DNA from: Candidatus Hydrogenedens sp.
Lineage (GTDB): Bacteria > Hydrogenedentota > Hydrogenedentia > Hydrogenedentales > CAITNO01
Length of the DNA: 32,127 nt
NCBI GenBank assembly: GCA_012522755.1
Contig: JAAYJV010000073.1
Location: 1-32,127 of the forward strand
Direction of reading: 5' to 3'
Shown here: positions 23,261 to 31,570 of the stretch, piece after piece
Layout of the letters: each line of letters begins with the position of its first letter
Position numbering within the stretch: the stretch's first letter is position 1
Program-made: the position numbers and the translations under genes
Notes under the pieces: generated by a model
Told to the model about the DNA's origin: nothing
The model's input: the letters and a program-made list of their open reading frames with translations, nothing else
The model's database searches: none

Positions 23261-24538
23261 TCAGTCCTTTTCCATTCTTCGATTCTTAATCCTCTTTGCA
23301 AGGTAAAGGCACACGATGCCGCCCATGAGGACACCAAGCATTGCCACAACCACAGCGATCGGAGAAAAATGTCTTTTCAATACAGGCTGGCTGTTTTGCT
23401 GTTGCTCCAGCTGCAAAGACAGTATTTCTGAACTCTCTTCTCTCAGATCACTGTCGTCATTCAACTGATCAACAGCTTCACTTATCATCTCTTCATAAAA
23501 CTCAGTATCTGTATCAACTACAAGTTGTCCATCGTACCATTTCAATGGTCCCCCACGCCGTCCATCTTTTTTCCTCAGGAAAGTACAGGTCCCATTGGGT
23601 ACTGGAAAATCAAAGGCTTTCAAAGCCTCAAAATCAGGGTTGAAGTCTATCTTTGATAATGTATTCACGATGATTTCTTCACGGTCAACTGCACCCTCTT
23701 CATTTTCAAATCTGCTAATTCTTTTTATCTGTGTTGGAATGACATATCCTGAAAGCGGATTCTCCTGCTCTTCTTCTACAGTACCCTCAATGATCAGTCT
23801 TTTCAGTGGAACAGAGTTTTCAGGAATATTACTGAAATATGTTTCGGGCTGGAAAATGCTTCCGTCACTTTCCAGGTCTTCTCCGGCAACCTTGGTAAGC
23901 CTGTATTTCTGCATGGCATAGCCCTTGTCAGGTGCTACCCAGAGTTCTATATGCCCTTCAGGAATCTGCGCTTCTATAACAACAGCTCTTGTTTCATTCA
24001 GTGTATCTTCCCGCATTTGCACCACATCAGGCGTAAGAAGATCACAGAGGGCTTCATCGCTGAACAGGACATCGATTCCGAAAAAGGGTCTGAGGCTTGG
24101 TTGTCTTGCCAGATAATAACGGTAAGCAGCCGGACCGTCCTCATAAGAATATAAAGTTCCCTCGAAGTCTTCAGTGTAACCTTCAGGCGCCACAGAAAGC
24201 CTGTGAAAAAAACCATCCATTTGTTCTGAAAATATGGACCTGTAAGAGCGGCCTGAGTCCAATGCCTCGCCTGTAATCCTGTCTTCTGCTCGTTCCGTGA
24301 CTGTAAAGCTGATTTGACGGCCATGATCATTGTAGTAACTGCTCTTTTCAGAACGGTGGATTGTGGCGCTGGTGCCGGATGATTCAGCGTGAAAGGCAAC
24401 ACAATCCGTCCAGTTGTAGGACTCGCGGAAAGCCTGGAGGATGGTTTCGGGATCGTGGCTTTCAGCCAGGCGAGCAGGCGATACCAGCAGCAGGATCAAA
24501 GAACATCTGAATGCTGTTTTAAAAACTGGTGTTTTCAT
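23261..24538 (-). CDS. Array paralog P7
   Basis: 425 residues. Leader MKTPVFKTAFRCSLILLLVS, a duplicate of the P8 leader. Motifs: DPETILQAFRESYNW, LLTPDVVQMREDTLNE, LWVAPDKGYAMQKY (Tyr where relatives have Cys or Trp), NPDFEALKAFDFPVPNG, RKKDGRRGGPLKWYDGQL. The region FFGIDVLFSDEALCDLL matches P16 more closely than P8, so the first half may have been exchanged. Helix SPIAVVVAMLGVLMGGIVCL, tail AKRIKNRRMEKD. GAGGA lies three to four bases before the ATG; six bases separate it from P6. Confidence 0.94.
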   Translation of the reverse strand: MKTPVFKTAFRCSLILLLVSPARLAESHDPETILQAFRESYNWTDCVAFHAESSGTSATIHRSEKSSYYNDHGRQISFTVTERAEDRITGEALDSGRSYRSIFSEQMDGFFHRLSVAPEGYTEDFEGTLYSYEDGPAAYRYYLARQPSLRPFFGIDVLFSDEALCDLLTPDVVQMREDTLNETRAVVIEAQIPEGHIELWVAPDKGYAMQKYRLTKVAGEDLESDGSIFQPETYFSNIPENSVPLKRLIIEGTVEEEQENPLSGYVIPTQIKRISRFENEEGAVDREEIIVNTLSKIDFNPDFEALKAFDFPVPNGTCTFLRKKDGRRGGPLKWYDGQLVVDTDTEFYEEMISEAVDQLNDDSDLREESSEILSLQLEQQQNSQPVLKRHFSPIAVVVAMLGVLMGGIVCLYLAKRIKNRRMEKD

Positions 24539-24544
24539 TATTCC

Positions 24545-25819
24545 TCAGTTCTTTTTCGCTCTTGGATTCTTAACCCTCATTACATAGTAAAACGACAACG
24601 CTCCACCAGCCACGACAACTGCCAGCACAACAAGCAAAGCTACAGGTCTTTTCGACAAAATTTCCTCCTCTTGTCCATCCTCCTGCTTTAGGATGATGCG
24701 CGCATCTTCATCATTCTCTTTTGAGTCCTCCCCAATGTCCAAAGAAGCCAGCGCCTCTCGCATCGTTTCGTCGAGCTTATCGTCTTCCATGTCAGCAATG
24801 AGCCGTCCATTTTCCCATTGCAGTCCGCCGATTATGCTACGGTCTCTCTTGAAGAGGGTGGTGGTGGTATTTTCGGGAACAGAAAATTCAAAGGCATTCA
24901 AAGCGTCAAAATCGGGATTGGTATCCACTTCAGAGATCACACAGCTATTCGTGAATCCCCACTCCCCGCCACCTTCCACTTCATGGTGATACTGGGTCTC
25001 TATTTGAACAGGAATATAGTTTCCATCAATATATTCAACTTCTTTGACTGTTATTTCTGTGACACTTTTTTTCTTGAGACTGTCAAGAAATTCGCATGTC
25101 TCGTTGTAGGGGGCAGTGCCTTCGCTGTTCAGATCTTTATCAGCCTCTTTGGTCAGAATACATTTTTTCATCAGATAATTCTGATCAGGAGCCACCCAGA
25201 TTTTCACCAGCCCCTGATCCGTCCGGGCTTCGAGAATATAATGGCGCAGACCGTCATGATCTTCTTCCCTGATCGTCATGGTCTCTGGCGTAAGAAGCTC
25301 ATAAAGGGGCTTTTCACTGAATCTCCCAGCAAAGCCGACCATAGAAGAAAGAGGCGGGTTTATATTTTTTTCAATCTGCCATCGCTTCTCACCAGCCTCC
25401 CAAATAGTCAGATCGTCTTCACGCAGGTCGTCACGGTCTACATAGAGATGATTCAAGTAAAAGCCATGCATCTCTTCCTTGAGAAAAATCGACTGAAAAC
25501 TCTGATCCCTCACATGGCCCCCTTCATATCTGAAAAGTTTTCCCGTGTGACGATTCTGAATCTTCTCATTTCCGACAATTTTCACCTTGTCATTGCCCTC
25601 CTTGTACAAATGCAGGTCTTCTACGGCGACTGCATCGGGCTGATGACTAAACTCTTCCGATGAATGAATGTGCATGGCCGCCCGGTCTGTCCAGTTGAAA
25701 GAATCACGGAAGGCCTGTAGGATGGTTTCGGGATCGGGGCTTTCAGAAGACAATCCGGGTGGCTGGAGAAGCACGCTGAGCGTAAGCAGAAGCAATAGCC
25801 TGCAGCTGCGATATTTCAT
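24545..25819 (-). CDS. Array paralog P6, first copy after the 479-base gap
   Basis: 424 residues. Signal peptide MKYRSCRLLLLLTLSVLLQP, ending LSSES. Motifs: DPETILQAFRDSFNW, LLTPETMTIREEDHDGL, IWVAPDQNYLMKKC followed by TKEADKD, NPDFDALNAFEFSVPEN, KRDRSIIGGLQWENGRL. The body resembles P4 (both have APYx(D/E)T and end the core EFSVPENT). Helix VALLVVLAVVVAGGALSFYY, tail MRVKNPRAKKN. AGAGGA is about ten bases upstream of the ATG. As the first gene after a long gap it would need its own promoter if transcription stops in the gap; I could not find a convincing one. Confidence 0.94.
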   Translation of the reverse strand: MKYRSCRLLLLLTLSVLLQPPGLSSESPDPETILQAFRDSFNWTDRAAMHIHSSEEFSHQPDAVAVEDLHLYKEGNDKVKIVGNEKIQNRHTGKLFRYEGGHVRDQSFQSIFLKEEMHGFYLNHLYVDRDDLREDDLTIWEAGEKRWQIEKNINPPLSSMVGFAGRFSEKPLYELLTPETMTIREEDHDGLRHYILEARTDQGLVKIWVAPDQNYLMKKCILTKEADKDLNSEGTAPYNETCEFLDSLKKKSVTEITVKEVEYIDGNYIPVQIETQYHHEVEGGGEWGFTNSCVISEVDTNPDFDALNAFEFSVPENTTTTLFKRDRSIIGGLQWENGRLIADMEDDKLDETMREALASLDIGEDSKENDEDARIILKQEDGQEEEILSKRPVALLVVLAVVVAGGALSFYYVMRVKNPRAKKN

Positions 25820-25902
25820 GGTGTTAATTGTCCTCTCTGAGTCAGTTTTCTTTTCAGCAAATCACTGGTGTCCAAATTAAGGCTATCATCAAATCCACAT
25901 AG

Positions 25903-25942
25903 TTGAATTCATTGGTATTTTGGCCAGCTTTTGTCTTCATTT
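25903..25942. repeat. 40-base direct repeat, copy 1
   Basis: Starts TTGAATTCATTGGTATTTTG and matches 26251-26290 with about three mismatches. The two copies frame the GxxExxY remnant and its inverted repeat, 348 bases apart. They could be a duplication from insertion or the traces of repeat-mediated recombination. They are longer than the target-site duplications of most insertion sequences. Confidence 0.75.
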
Positions 25943-26057
25943 TTCCGGTTCCCTGGATCAGGTTGACTGACCGTTGCATTGGCCTGTCCAAGAAAAGCTG
26001 ATTTGGACAAGGATGAAGAATTTTTATAGTTTGCTTTTTTTCTTCCCTTCGTGTTTC

Positions 26058-26081
26058 TTAGTGTGACTTCGTGGAAGAAAA
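26058..26081. repeat. Left arm of an inverted repeat around the GxxExxY remnant
   Basis: Contains TTAGTGTGACTTCGTGGAAG. Its reverse complement matches 26167-26202 except for a 10-base extra unit (TTACACGAAG) in the right arm, so the arms are 24 and about 35 bases. The loop of about 85 bases carries the conserved ELKA core. CTTCGTG-type repeats next to GxxExxY genes are common in environmental bacterial genomes as I recall them. Confidence 0.7.
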
Positions 26082-26166
26082 AACAATTCAACAATTGCGC
26101 TTCCGTCTTGCTGCTTAAACTGTCCAAGGCTTTCAGTTCCACGATGACCTGATCATAACAGATCAA

Positions 26167-26202
26167 ATTTTCTTCCACGAAGTTACACGAAGTCACACTA
26201 AA
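26167..26202. repeat. Right arm of the inverted repeat around the GxxExxY remnant
   Basis: Contains TTTTCTTCCACGAAG, then a 10-base unit TTACACGAAG, then TCACACTAA. The 10-base unit is an internal tandem copy absent from the left arm. The paired arms could fold into a long hairpin on either strand. Confidence 0.7.
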
Positions 26203-26250
26203 GGAAAGACGATGCAAATATAATGGCATGACGCCTGTTCAAGTCATTTG

Positions 26251-26290
26251 TTGAATTCATTGGTATTTTGGCCGGATTTTATCTTCATTT
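26251..26290. repeat. 40-base direct repeat, copy 2
   Basis: Starts TTGAATTCATTGGTATTTTG, in the same orientation as the copy at 25903-25942. It ends eight bases from the P5 stop codon, so the repeat boundary nearly coincides with the end of an array gene. Confidence 0.75.
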
Positions 26291-26298
26291 CTCTCTCT

Positions 26299-27498
26299 TC
26301 ACAGGCTTTTCCTTTTCAGAAAATAGTGAATACCCAGGGCGGCGACCAGCAGAAAAAGGGCAAGCGTAAGGAGCATCACAATACGGGCCTGATTCCATCC
26401 CTCATTCACAGCGGCTTCTGGTGCTCCTGTGGACAGGCTGAGCACTGTTGTAACCTCTTCCGGGTCATATTCTTTCTGTTGATCGGAGTCCTCCCAGGCA
26501 TCATAGATCTCATCTTCTTCAAATAACAATTCCAGATCACCGTCTTTCCATCTGTAGCCGGGAATGATCATTCCGTTGGGTTTGAAGAGGGCTGATCTGT
26601 GAATATGCGAAACATCAGGCAATTTAAAGGCCTGGAAGGAATCAAAGTCCGGGGAAATCTGCACATTCGAAAAGACAGATTTCTTTTCAAAGGTGATTTC
26701 TCTTCGGCCGTCCACTTCATTGCAGTAGATGCTCTCTATTGTCATAGGCACTATATGGCCCTGAATATTTTGCCTGTCAGAAAAAGTAAATTCTTCAACC
26801 TTTCTTTGGACCTTTTTCTCGGGCGGAGCGGTTTCGCCGGCTGTCTCCACATCAATCTCCACTTCCCGGACACGTTGCCATTTCTGCATGGCATAGCCAT
26901 CCTGTGGAGAGAGCCAGAAGGTCAGAGATCTGTCAAAATGTGTGGTTTCCAGAATCACACTGGGTTCACCGTCCAAATCTCCTTCCCTGACACTTATGAT
27001 GTTCTCAAGTTTCAGGGCTCCTTCGAGAAACTTTCCGTTATAAAAATAGGCATGGGCCAATGTCTGCATGAGATGTTCCAGTTCCTGAGGTCCATCTTCA
27101 TGGACATTCAACTCGCAAGGATCTTCGCCCAGAATCTCCAACATGAAACCCTTTGTTTCCGGGGAATAAATCCGGTCCCGATAGTCAGTAATGTCGGACT
27201 CACGGGACAAAGGCTCGCCTGTGATGCGGTCAAAACCACTTGCTTTATCAATCAGGCGTGCCCGGCGATTCCCGTCCTGATAATAGATACTGTCCACTTT
27301 CACTGTTTCATCGGGATTCCAGGGGGTCACATAGGTAACAGACACCTCAAAAGACACATTGTCAAACCAGGTAAAAGAATGACGCAGGGCTTCGACTATG
27401 GCCTCCGTGTCGAGTTGTTCAGCAGAAAGAAAAGGGTTGAGCAGGAAAATACCCGCCAGGAAGAGTAGGGTAATTTTAAAAGAAGTTTTCCTCGTCAT
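26299..27498 (-). CDS. Array paralog P5
   Basis: 399 residues, the shortest complete copy, KW type. Signal peptide MTRKTSFKITLLFLAGIFLL, ending FLSAEQ. Motifs: DTEAIVEALRHSFTW, LDGEPSVILETTH, TFWLSPQDGYAMQKW, SPDFDSFQAFKLPD. The usual KKDGTxLSGF stretch is diverged to KPNGMIIPGYRWKDGDL. Helix IVMLLTLALFLLVAALGIHY, tail FLKRKSL. AAAGGA lies about nine bases upstream of the ATG and three bases separate it from P4. It is the last copy before the 479-base gap. Confidence 0.93.
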   Translation of the reverse strand: MTRKTSFKITLLFLAGIFLLNPFLSAEQLDTEAIVEALRHSFTWFDNVSFEVSVTYVTPWNPDETVKVDSIYYQDGNRRARLIDKASGFDRITGEPLSRESDITDYRDRIYSPETKGFMLEILGEDPCELNVHEDGPQELEHLMQTLAHAYFYNGKFLEGALKLENIISVREGDLDGEPSVILETTHFDRSLTFWLSPQDGYAMQKWQRVREVEIDVETAGETAPPEKKVQRKVEEFTFSDRQNIQGHIVPMTIESIYCNEVDGRREITFEKKSVFSNVQISPDFDSFQAFKLPDVSHIHRSALFKPNGMIIPGYRWKDGDLELLFEEDEIYDAWEDSDQQKEYDPEEVTTVLSLSTGAPEAAVNEGWNQARIVMLLTLALFLLVAALGIHYFLKRKSL

Positions 27499-27501
27499 TC
27501 C

Positions 27502-28773
27502 TCAATCCTTTCTGCTTTTCTTTTTCATCTTGCCATAGACAAGCCAGCCGCATATCAGCAGAACCAGTGCAGCCAGGGACAGACCATAAACAAAAATATC
27601 TTTTTTGATCTGCTCCGAAACATCTTTATCAATGCTGATCGGCCGCAAGGATAGTTTTCCTTCCGTGCTTTTTCCAGAGGGAGTTGTCTGAATGGACCCC
27701 ACTGCTTTCTTGACCTTTTCTTCAAGTTCATGCTCTTCCATATCAGCAATAAGCTGTTCGTCTTTCCATTGAAAATCTGTGAGCAATGTTCCGTCTTTTT
27801 TCCACAGACGCGGGCGAGTATTTTCAGGCACAGAAAATTCAAAAGCCTTCAATGCAACGAAATCAGGATTGAAATCCACTTTTGAAAGCTCACAGTGAAA
27901 ATCCATGGAGATGGCTTCGTCATTTTCCAGCTCATGGCGATAATGATGCTCTATCTGTAGCGGCACATAGTGGCCATCTACATAAGCGCTTTCTTTCACT
28001 GTAATTTCTGTGACACACTTGGTTTGCCGGGCGTGCCAGATGGGATCTGTATCGCCGTAGGGTGCTGTTCCGTCGGCGGACAGATGCTTACCAGCCTCCT
28101 TGGTAAGTACGCATGTTTGCAGAGAGAAGCCTTGCTCCGGGTCCAGCCACAGCTCCACATACCCCTCGTCCACTTCCACTTCCAACACATAACTTCTCAG
28201 CCCTTCCTGGCTCTCTTCACGGATGGTCATATTGTCGGGCGAAAGAAGATCATAAAGTGCTTTCTTGCTGAATTGGGGCGCATAGCCCAGGAAAGCTGAG
28301 AGAGGCAATATTTTCGTCTTTTCAATATGCCACCGCTCCTCCCCGGCCTCCCACAGATTCAGGGTGCTGTATTCTTTTGACCCTTCATATGATTGTGAAT
28401 GATGGAAATACAAGCCCTCGGCTCCTTGGCCGCCGAACAAGGTCTGGAAAGTTTTGTCCCAGACACTCCCATCGTTAAACTTGCTGAGTTCTCCTGTTCT
28501 GCTATCCAGCTCACGATTGGTACCCACAGCTCTGAACTTTTCGTCTCTGTCATTGAAGAGATCAAAGTCCCAGACCGTGGTCACCTCCGGTGCAAAGTTG
28601 GACACTTGTGTCCCATGAATATGCATGGCTCCATGCTTTGTCCAGTTATAGGAATCTCGAAAGGCTTGCAGCACAGTTTCAGGATCAGGGCTTTGGGCTG
28701 CCAAGGCTGAAGTCAACACAGTCATATTCAACACGATGAGCAGACATTTTTTGAATGAATAAGGCATTATCAT
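27502..28773 (-). CDS. Array paralog P4
   Basis: 423 residues. Starts MIMPYSFKKCLLIVLNMTVL, with two possible ATGs; the first overlaps the P3 stop as ATGA. Signal peptide ends ALAAQS. Motifs: DPETVLQAFRDSYNW, LLSPDNMTIREESQEGL, LWLDPEQGFSLQTC (Thr for the Lys before Cys), NPDFVALKAFEFSVPEN, KKDGTLLTDFQWKDEQL. It sits between KW-type copies P3 and P5 but is clearly of the Cys type, with P6 as its nearest relative. Helix FVYGLSLAALVLLICGWLVY, tail GKMKKKSRKD. Confidence 0.94.
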   Translation of the reverse strand: MIMPYSFKKCLLIVLNMTVLTSALAAQSPDPETVLQAFRDSYNWTKHGAMHIHGTQVSNFAPEVTTVWDFDLFNDRDEKFRAVGTNRELDSRTGELSKFNDGSVWDKTFQTLFGGQGAEGLYFHHSQSYEGSKEYSTLNLWEAGEERWHIEKTKILPLSAFLGYAPQFSKKALYDLLSPDNMTIREESQEGLRSYVLEVEVDEGYVELWLDPEQGFSLQTCVLTKEAGKHLSADGTAPYGDTDPIWHARQTKCVTEITVKESAYVDGHYVPLQIEHHYRHELENDEAISMDFHCELSKVDFNPDFVALKAFEFSVPENTRPRLWKKDGTLLTDFQWKDEQLIADMEEHELEEKVKKAVGSIQTTPSGKSTEGKLSLRPISIDKDVSEQIKKDIFVYGLSLAALVLLICGWLVYGKMKKKSRKD

Positions 28774-30068
28774 TCCCGGCTTTCTCCTTCCCTTGTTGTT
28801 TTCTTCCGAAAGTGCCAGACCAGAGCTGCAAGGGCAAGAAGAAGAAAGAAAGCCGCCAGAGCAGCAATAACGGGAAGTTGAGCTGTACCGGATATTTTAA
28901 AGCCATCACCCTGTTGTTTTTCTCCCAGATTCAGGGATAACCTGTCCGGAGTCTTCTCCTCCTCCGTTGTCCTGGTGCCCTTGAGACTTTCGGTCCCTTC
29001 GTCAAGTTGTCGTTCAACATCCACCACCTCAGGTAGCACATAAAAATCACCGTTATTCCACACCAGATTCTTGATGACAGTGAGGTCTGGTTTTATCAAG
29101 CTGATCTCACTGACATTCGAATAGTCCGGCATGGCAAAGACACCCAGAGCATCAAAATCAGGATTGAATTGAAGGTTGGTCAAACGGCTCGTTTCATCTG
29201 ACATTATTTCCTTTTCATCGCCGTATTCAATCCAACTGAGCTTTTTCAGTTCCATAGGTACATTAAAGCCTTCAATATCCTGGCGATCGTAAAAAGTGTA
29301 TTCCACCACTCTTCTCTCTGTGGCTGCTCCACTCTTTTCTGCATGGGAGGGTTGTTCGACTTCTGAGGGTGTACGATGAACTCCCACCTCACTGACGAGG
29401 CGCCATTTTTGCATGGTATAACCCTCTTCGGGAGAAAGCCACAGGGTCAGATAGCCATCAGGCAGTTCGGCCTCTATAATCACACTGGCCTGCCCTTCCA
29501 ACTCACCAGCCTCCACTTTGGAGATGCGATCCACTGTCAGATCATTCTGCAGGTATTGCCCTGAGATGGAATACAAGCCTTGGAAAAAATTGCTGGAATA
29601 GTGGTTATAAGACCGACGGTCAATTTCCGTTCCGTAGTCAACAAGGCGCACCCTATCCGGCCCGGTAGCCCCCATTGCAAGAATATAAACCCCTTCCATT
29701 TCCGGAATCCAAAAGGAGTCCTTCCAAAATTCCTGGGGGTCAGAATCCTCCACATGTATCTCCCCTGTATCCGGGTCCACTACCCGGCTTTGCGTGGACA
29801 CTCGGAATCGATCAGCACTGTCGTACCAGGATTTGTATGTTTCAGTCATCAATTTCCCGGGGTAGTGGCGGGTCATATAAGAGCTCGTTCTCTCTGCGGC
29901 AACTTTCTCGGGCCAGTCCAAAGATTCACGGAAAGCTTTGAGAACACTTTCTACATCGGGAGTTTCTGCTGCACTGGAAACCTGGAAAATGGCGAGGAAG
30001 CAAACAAGGAAAGAAAAGCTTGTCATGAATGAGAGCAGGCAAGTCTTAAAGTTGCGGTGAGTATTCAT
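28770..30068 (-). CDS. Array paralog P3
   Basis: 432 residues, KW type. Leader MNTHRNFKTCLLSFMTSFSF is nearly identical to that of P2. Motifs: DVESVLKAFRESLDW, LEGQASVIIEAELPDG, LWLSPEEGYTMQKW, NPDFDALGVFAMPDYS. The KKDGT stretch is replaced by KPDLTVIKNLVWNNGDF. The C-terminus departs from P2: helix LPVIAALAAFFLLLALAALV, tail WHFRKKTTREGESRE. The ribosome binding site GAAGAGG lies in the 19-base gap after the P2 stop. Confidence 0.94.
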   Translation of the reverse strand: MNTHRNFKTCLLSFMTSFSFLVCFLAIFQVSSAAETPDVESVLKAFRESLDWPEKVAAERTSSYMTRHYPGKLMTETYKSWYDSADRFRVSTQSRVVDPDTGEIHVEDSDPQEFWKDSFWIPEMEGVYILAMGATGPDRVRLVDYGTEIDRRSYNHYSSNFFQGLYSISGQYLQNDLTVDRISKVEAGELEGQASVIIEAELPDGYLTLWLSPEEGYTMQKWRLVSEVGVHRTPSEVEQPSHAEKSGAATERRVVEYTFYDRQDIEGFNVPMELKKLSWIEYGDEKEIMSDETSRLTNLQFNPDFDALGVFAMPDYSNVSEISLIKPDLTVIKNLVWNNGDFYVLPEVVDVERQLDEGTESLKGTRTTEEEKTPDRLSLNLGEKQQGDGFKISGTAQLPVIAALAAFFLLLALAALVWHFRKKTTREGESRE

Positions 30069-30087
30069 TTTTTGGAAACCTCTTCAG

Positions 30088-31338
30088 TTATTTTTTCCTG
30101 CGGACTCGCCACAAGAGGACCAGAACAATAAAGAGGAGCGATACAGATGCTGCGCCAGCGATAGCCATGGAGCGAGTAAGACCGGGAATGATAAAGGCAT
30201 CACTCTCTTCACTTGCACCCAAATTAAGAGAAATTCTTTCCGGAATCTTCTCTTCCTCTTTTGTCTTTTCAGACTTGTGCGCATCGGCACCTTCAGCAAG
30301 TTTTTTCTCTATATTCACCTCCGGTACCTTGACACGGAAGCTGCCTTCATTCCACTCCAGATTGCTTAAGTGACCACGGTCTTTTCTAAACAAAGTGATG
30401 TCTTCAATATGGGAATAATCCGGCACTTCAAAGACGCTCAGGGCATCGAAGTCAGGGTTGAATTGAATGTCGGATAAACGGCTCGTTACCTCGGAGGTCA
30501 TTTCCTTTTCGTCACCATATTCAATCCAACGCAACTTTTTCATTTCCATGGGCACATTGAAACCATCGACGATTTGCCTGTCATAAAAAATATATTCCGT
30601 AATACTTCTCTCTGTGGCTGCTCCGGTCTTTTCGGCCTGGGAAGGTTGTGTTACTCTGTCTGGTTCAACATGCTTACCCACTTCCTTAACCAGACGCCAT
30701 TTTTGCATGGTATAGCCCTCCTCAGGAGAAAGCCAGAGGGTCAGATGGCCATCGGGCAGTTCCGCTTCGATAATGACACTGGCCTGTCCTTCAAGTTCAC
30801 CTCTTGCCACTTCATTGACACGATCCATGGTGAGATCGTTCTGCAGGTATTTTCCCCGGACGTTGTACAGGCCTTGATAAAATCTGCTGGAACCCGAATT
30901 GTAGAGAATCTGAGACCGTTCCTCGGAGTCATCATACAGCTGTAGCGATTCGATCTCCGTACTACCGGAACCAAGAATATAAACGCCCTTCATTTCAGGA
31001 ATCCAGATTCCATCGTGATAATATTCGTCGGGTACGCCTGTCTCCTGGTTCATCTCCCAGGATTTATGGATGAATCTTAACCGCTCATTCTTTTCATGAT
31101 AGAGCATCGTTGCGTTGGAAATATTATCAGGTTGATAGATACCCCCATAAGAAGTAGTTTGCTTTACGGCCATGTTTTCGGGCCAATCTACGGATTCACG
31201 GAAGGCTTTGAGAACACTTTCCGTATCGATAGTTTCTGCTGCACTGGAAACCTGGAAAATGGCGAGGCAGCAAACAAGCAAAGAAAAGCTTGTTGTGAAT
31301 GATAGCAGGCAAGTCTTAAAGTTACGGTGAGTATTCAT
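30088..31338 (-). CDS. Array paralog P2
   Basis: 416 residues, KW type. Leader MNTHRNFKTCLLSFTTSFSL; the signal peptide is long (about 34 residues, ending SSAAE). Motifs: DTESVLKAFRESVDW (38-52), LEGQASVIIEAELPDG (182-197), LWLSPEEGYTMQKW (201-214), NPDFDALSVF (294-303). An Ala/Lys/Glu-rich linker precedes SLNLGASEESDAFIIPG, the helix at about 389-410 and the tail RVRRKK. From residue 161 on it is very close to P1, which indicates a recent duplication. A 15-base gap separates it from P1. Confidence 0.95.
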   Translation of the reverse strand: MNTHRNFKTCLLSFTTSFSLLVCCLAIFQVSSAAETIDTESVLKAFRESVDWPENMAVKQTTSYGGIYQPDNISNATMLYHEKNERLRFIHKSWEMNQETGVPDEYYHDGIWIPEMKGVYILGSGSTEIESLQLYDDSEERSQILYNSGSSRFYQGLYNVRGKYLQNDLTMDRVNEVARGELEGQASVIIEAELPDGHLTLWLSPEEGYTMQKWRLVKEVGKHVEPDRVTQPSQAEKTGAATERSITEYIFYDRQIVDGFNVPMEMKKLRWIEYGDEKEMTSEVTSRLSDIQFNPDFDALSVFEVPDYSHIEDITLFRKDRGHLSNLEWNEGSFRVKVPEVNIEKKLAEGADAHKSEKTKEEEKIPERISLNLGASEESDAFIIPGLTRSMAIAGAASVSLLFIVLVLLWRVRRKK

Positions 31339-31570
31339 TTTTTGGAAACCTCTTCAGTTATTTTTTCTGCGGACCCGCCACAAGAGTGCGAGAAGAACAA
31401 GGAGGAGCGATACAGACGCTGCGCCCACAATAACCATGGTGCGCGTAACACCGGGGATGATAAAGGCATCACTCTCTTCGCTTGCACCCAAATTAAGGGA
31501 AATTCTTTCCGGAATCTTCTCTTCCTCTTTTGTCTTTTCAGACTTGTGCGCATCGGCACCTTCAGCAAGC
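31185..31570. repeat. P1/P2 junction repeat, close copy of 29920-30300
   Basis: Covers the end of P1, a 15-base spacer and the start of P2; the partner covers the end of P2, a 19-base spacer and the start of P3. Both spacers carry the same ribosome binding region (GAAGAGGTTTCC). Identity is very high, so this is the most recent duplication in the array. Confidence 0.8.

Larger units (their letters stand above)
25909..26229 (-). pseudogene. Remnant of a GxxExxY-type (PD-(D/E)XK-like) gene
   Basis: An open frame of 106 codons, of which only residues 25-48 (26086-26157) look like a known protein: DQVIVELKALDSLSSKTEAQ followed by LLN. This is the conserved ELKA...AQLLN core of GxxExxY proteins, which includes part of a nuclease-like active site. 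Intact members are about 125 residues; the N-terminal GxxExxY region and the C-terminal GLLINF region are missing. The residues on both sides are translations of CTTCGTG-type repeats and AT-rich DNA, so the frame is open by chance and is unlikely to give a working protein. Confidence 0.6.
25820..26298. other. 479-base gap splitting the array between P5 and P6
   Basis: The only large non-array stretch inside the array. From right to left it holds a 40-base repeat (26251-26290), an inverted-repeat pair (26167-26202 and 26058-26081) enclosing a fragment of a GxxExxY-type gene, an AT-rich stretch, the second 40-base repeat (25903-25942), and about 80 bases before P6. A TGTCCAA hairpin (25985-26009) has no T-run. 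I see no paralog remnant here, so the gap looks inserted. Confidence 0.6.

Noticed and set aside
25985-26009. TGTCCAA/TTGGACA hairpin as a terminator
   Set aside because: A 7-base stem with an 11-base loop and no T-run on either side; too weak to call.
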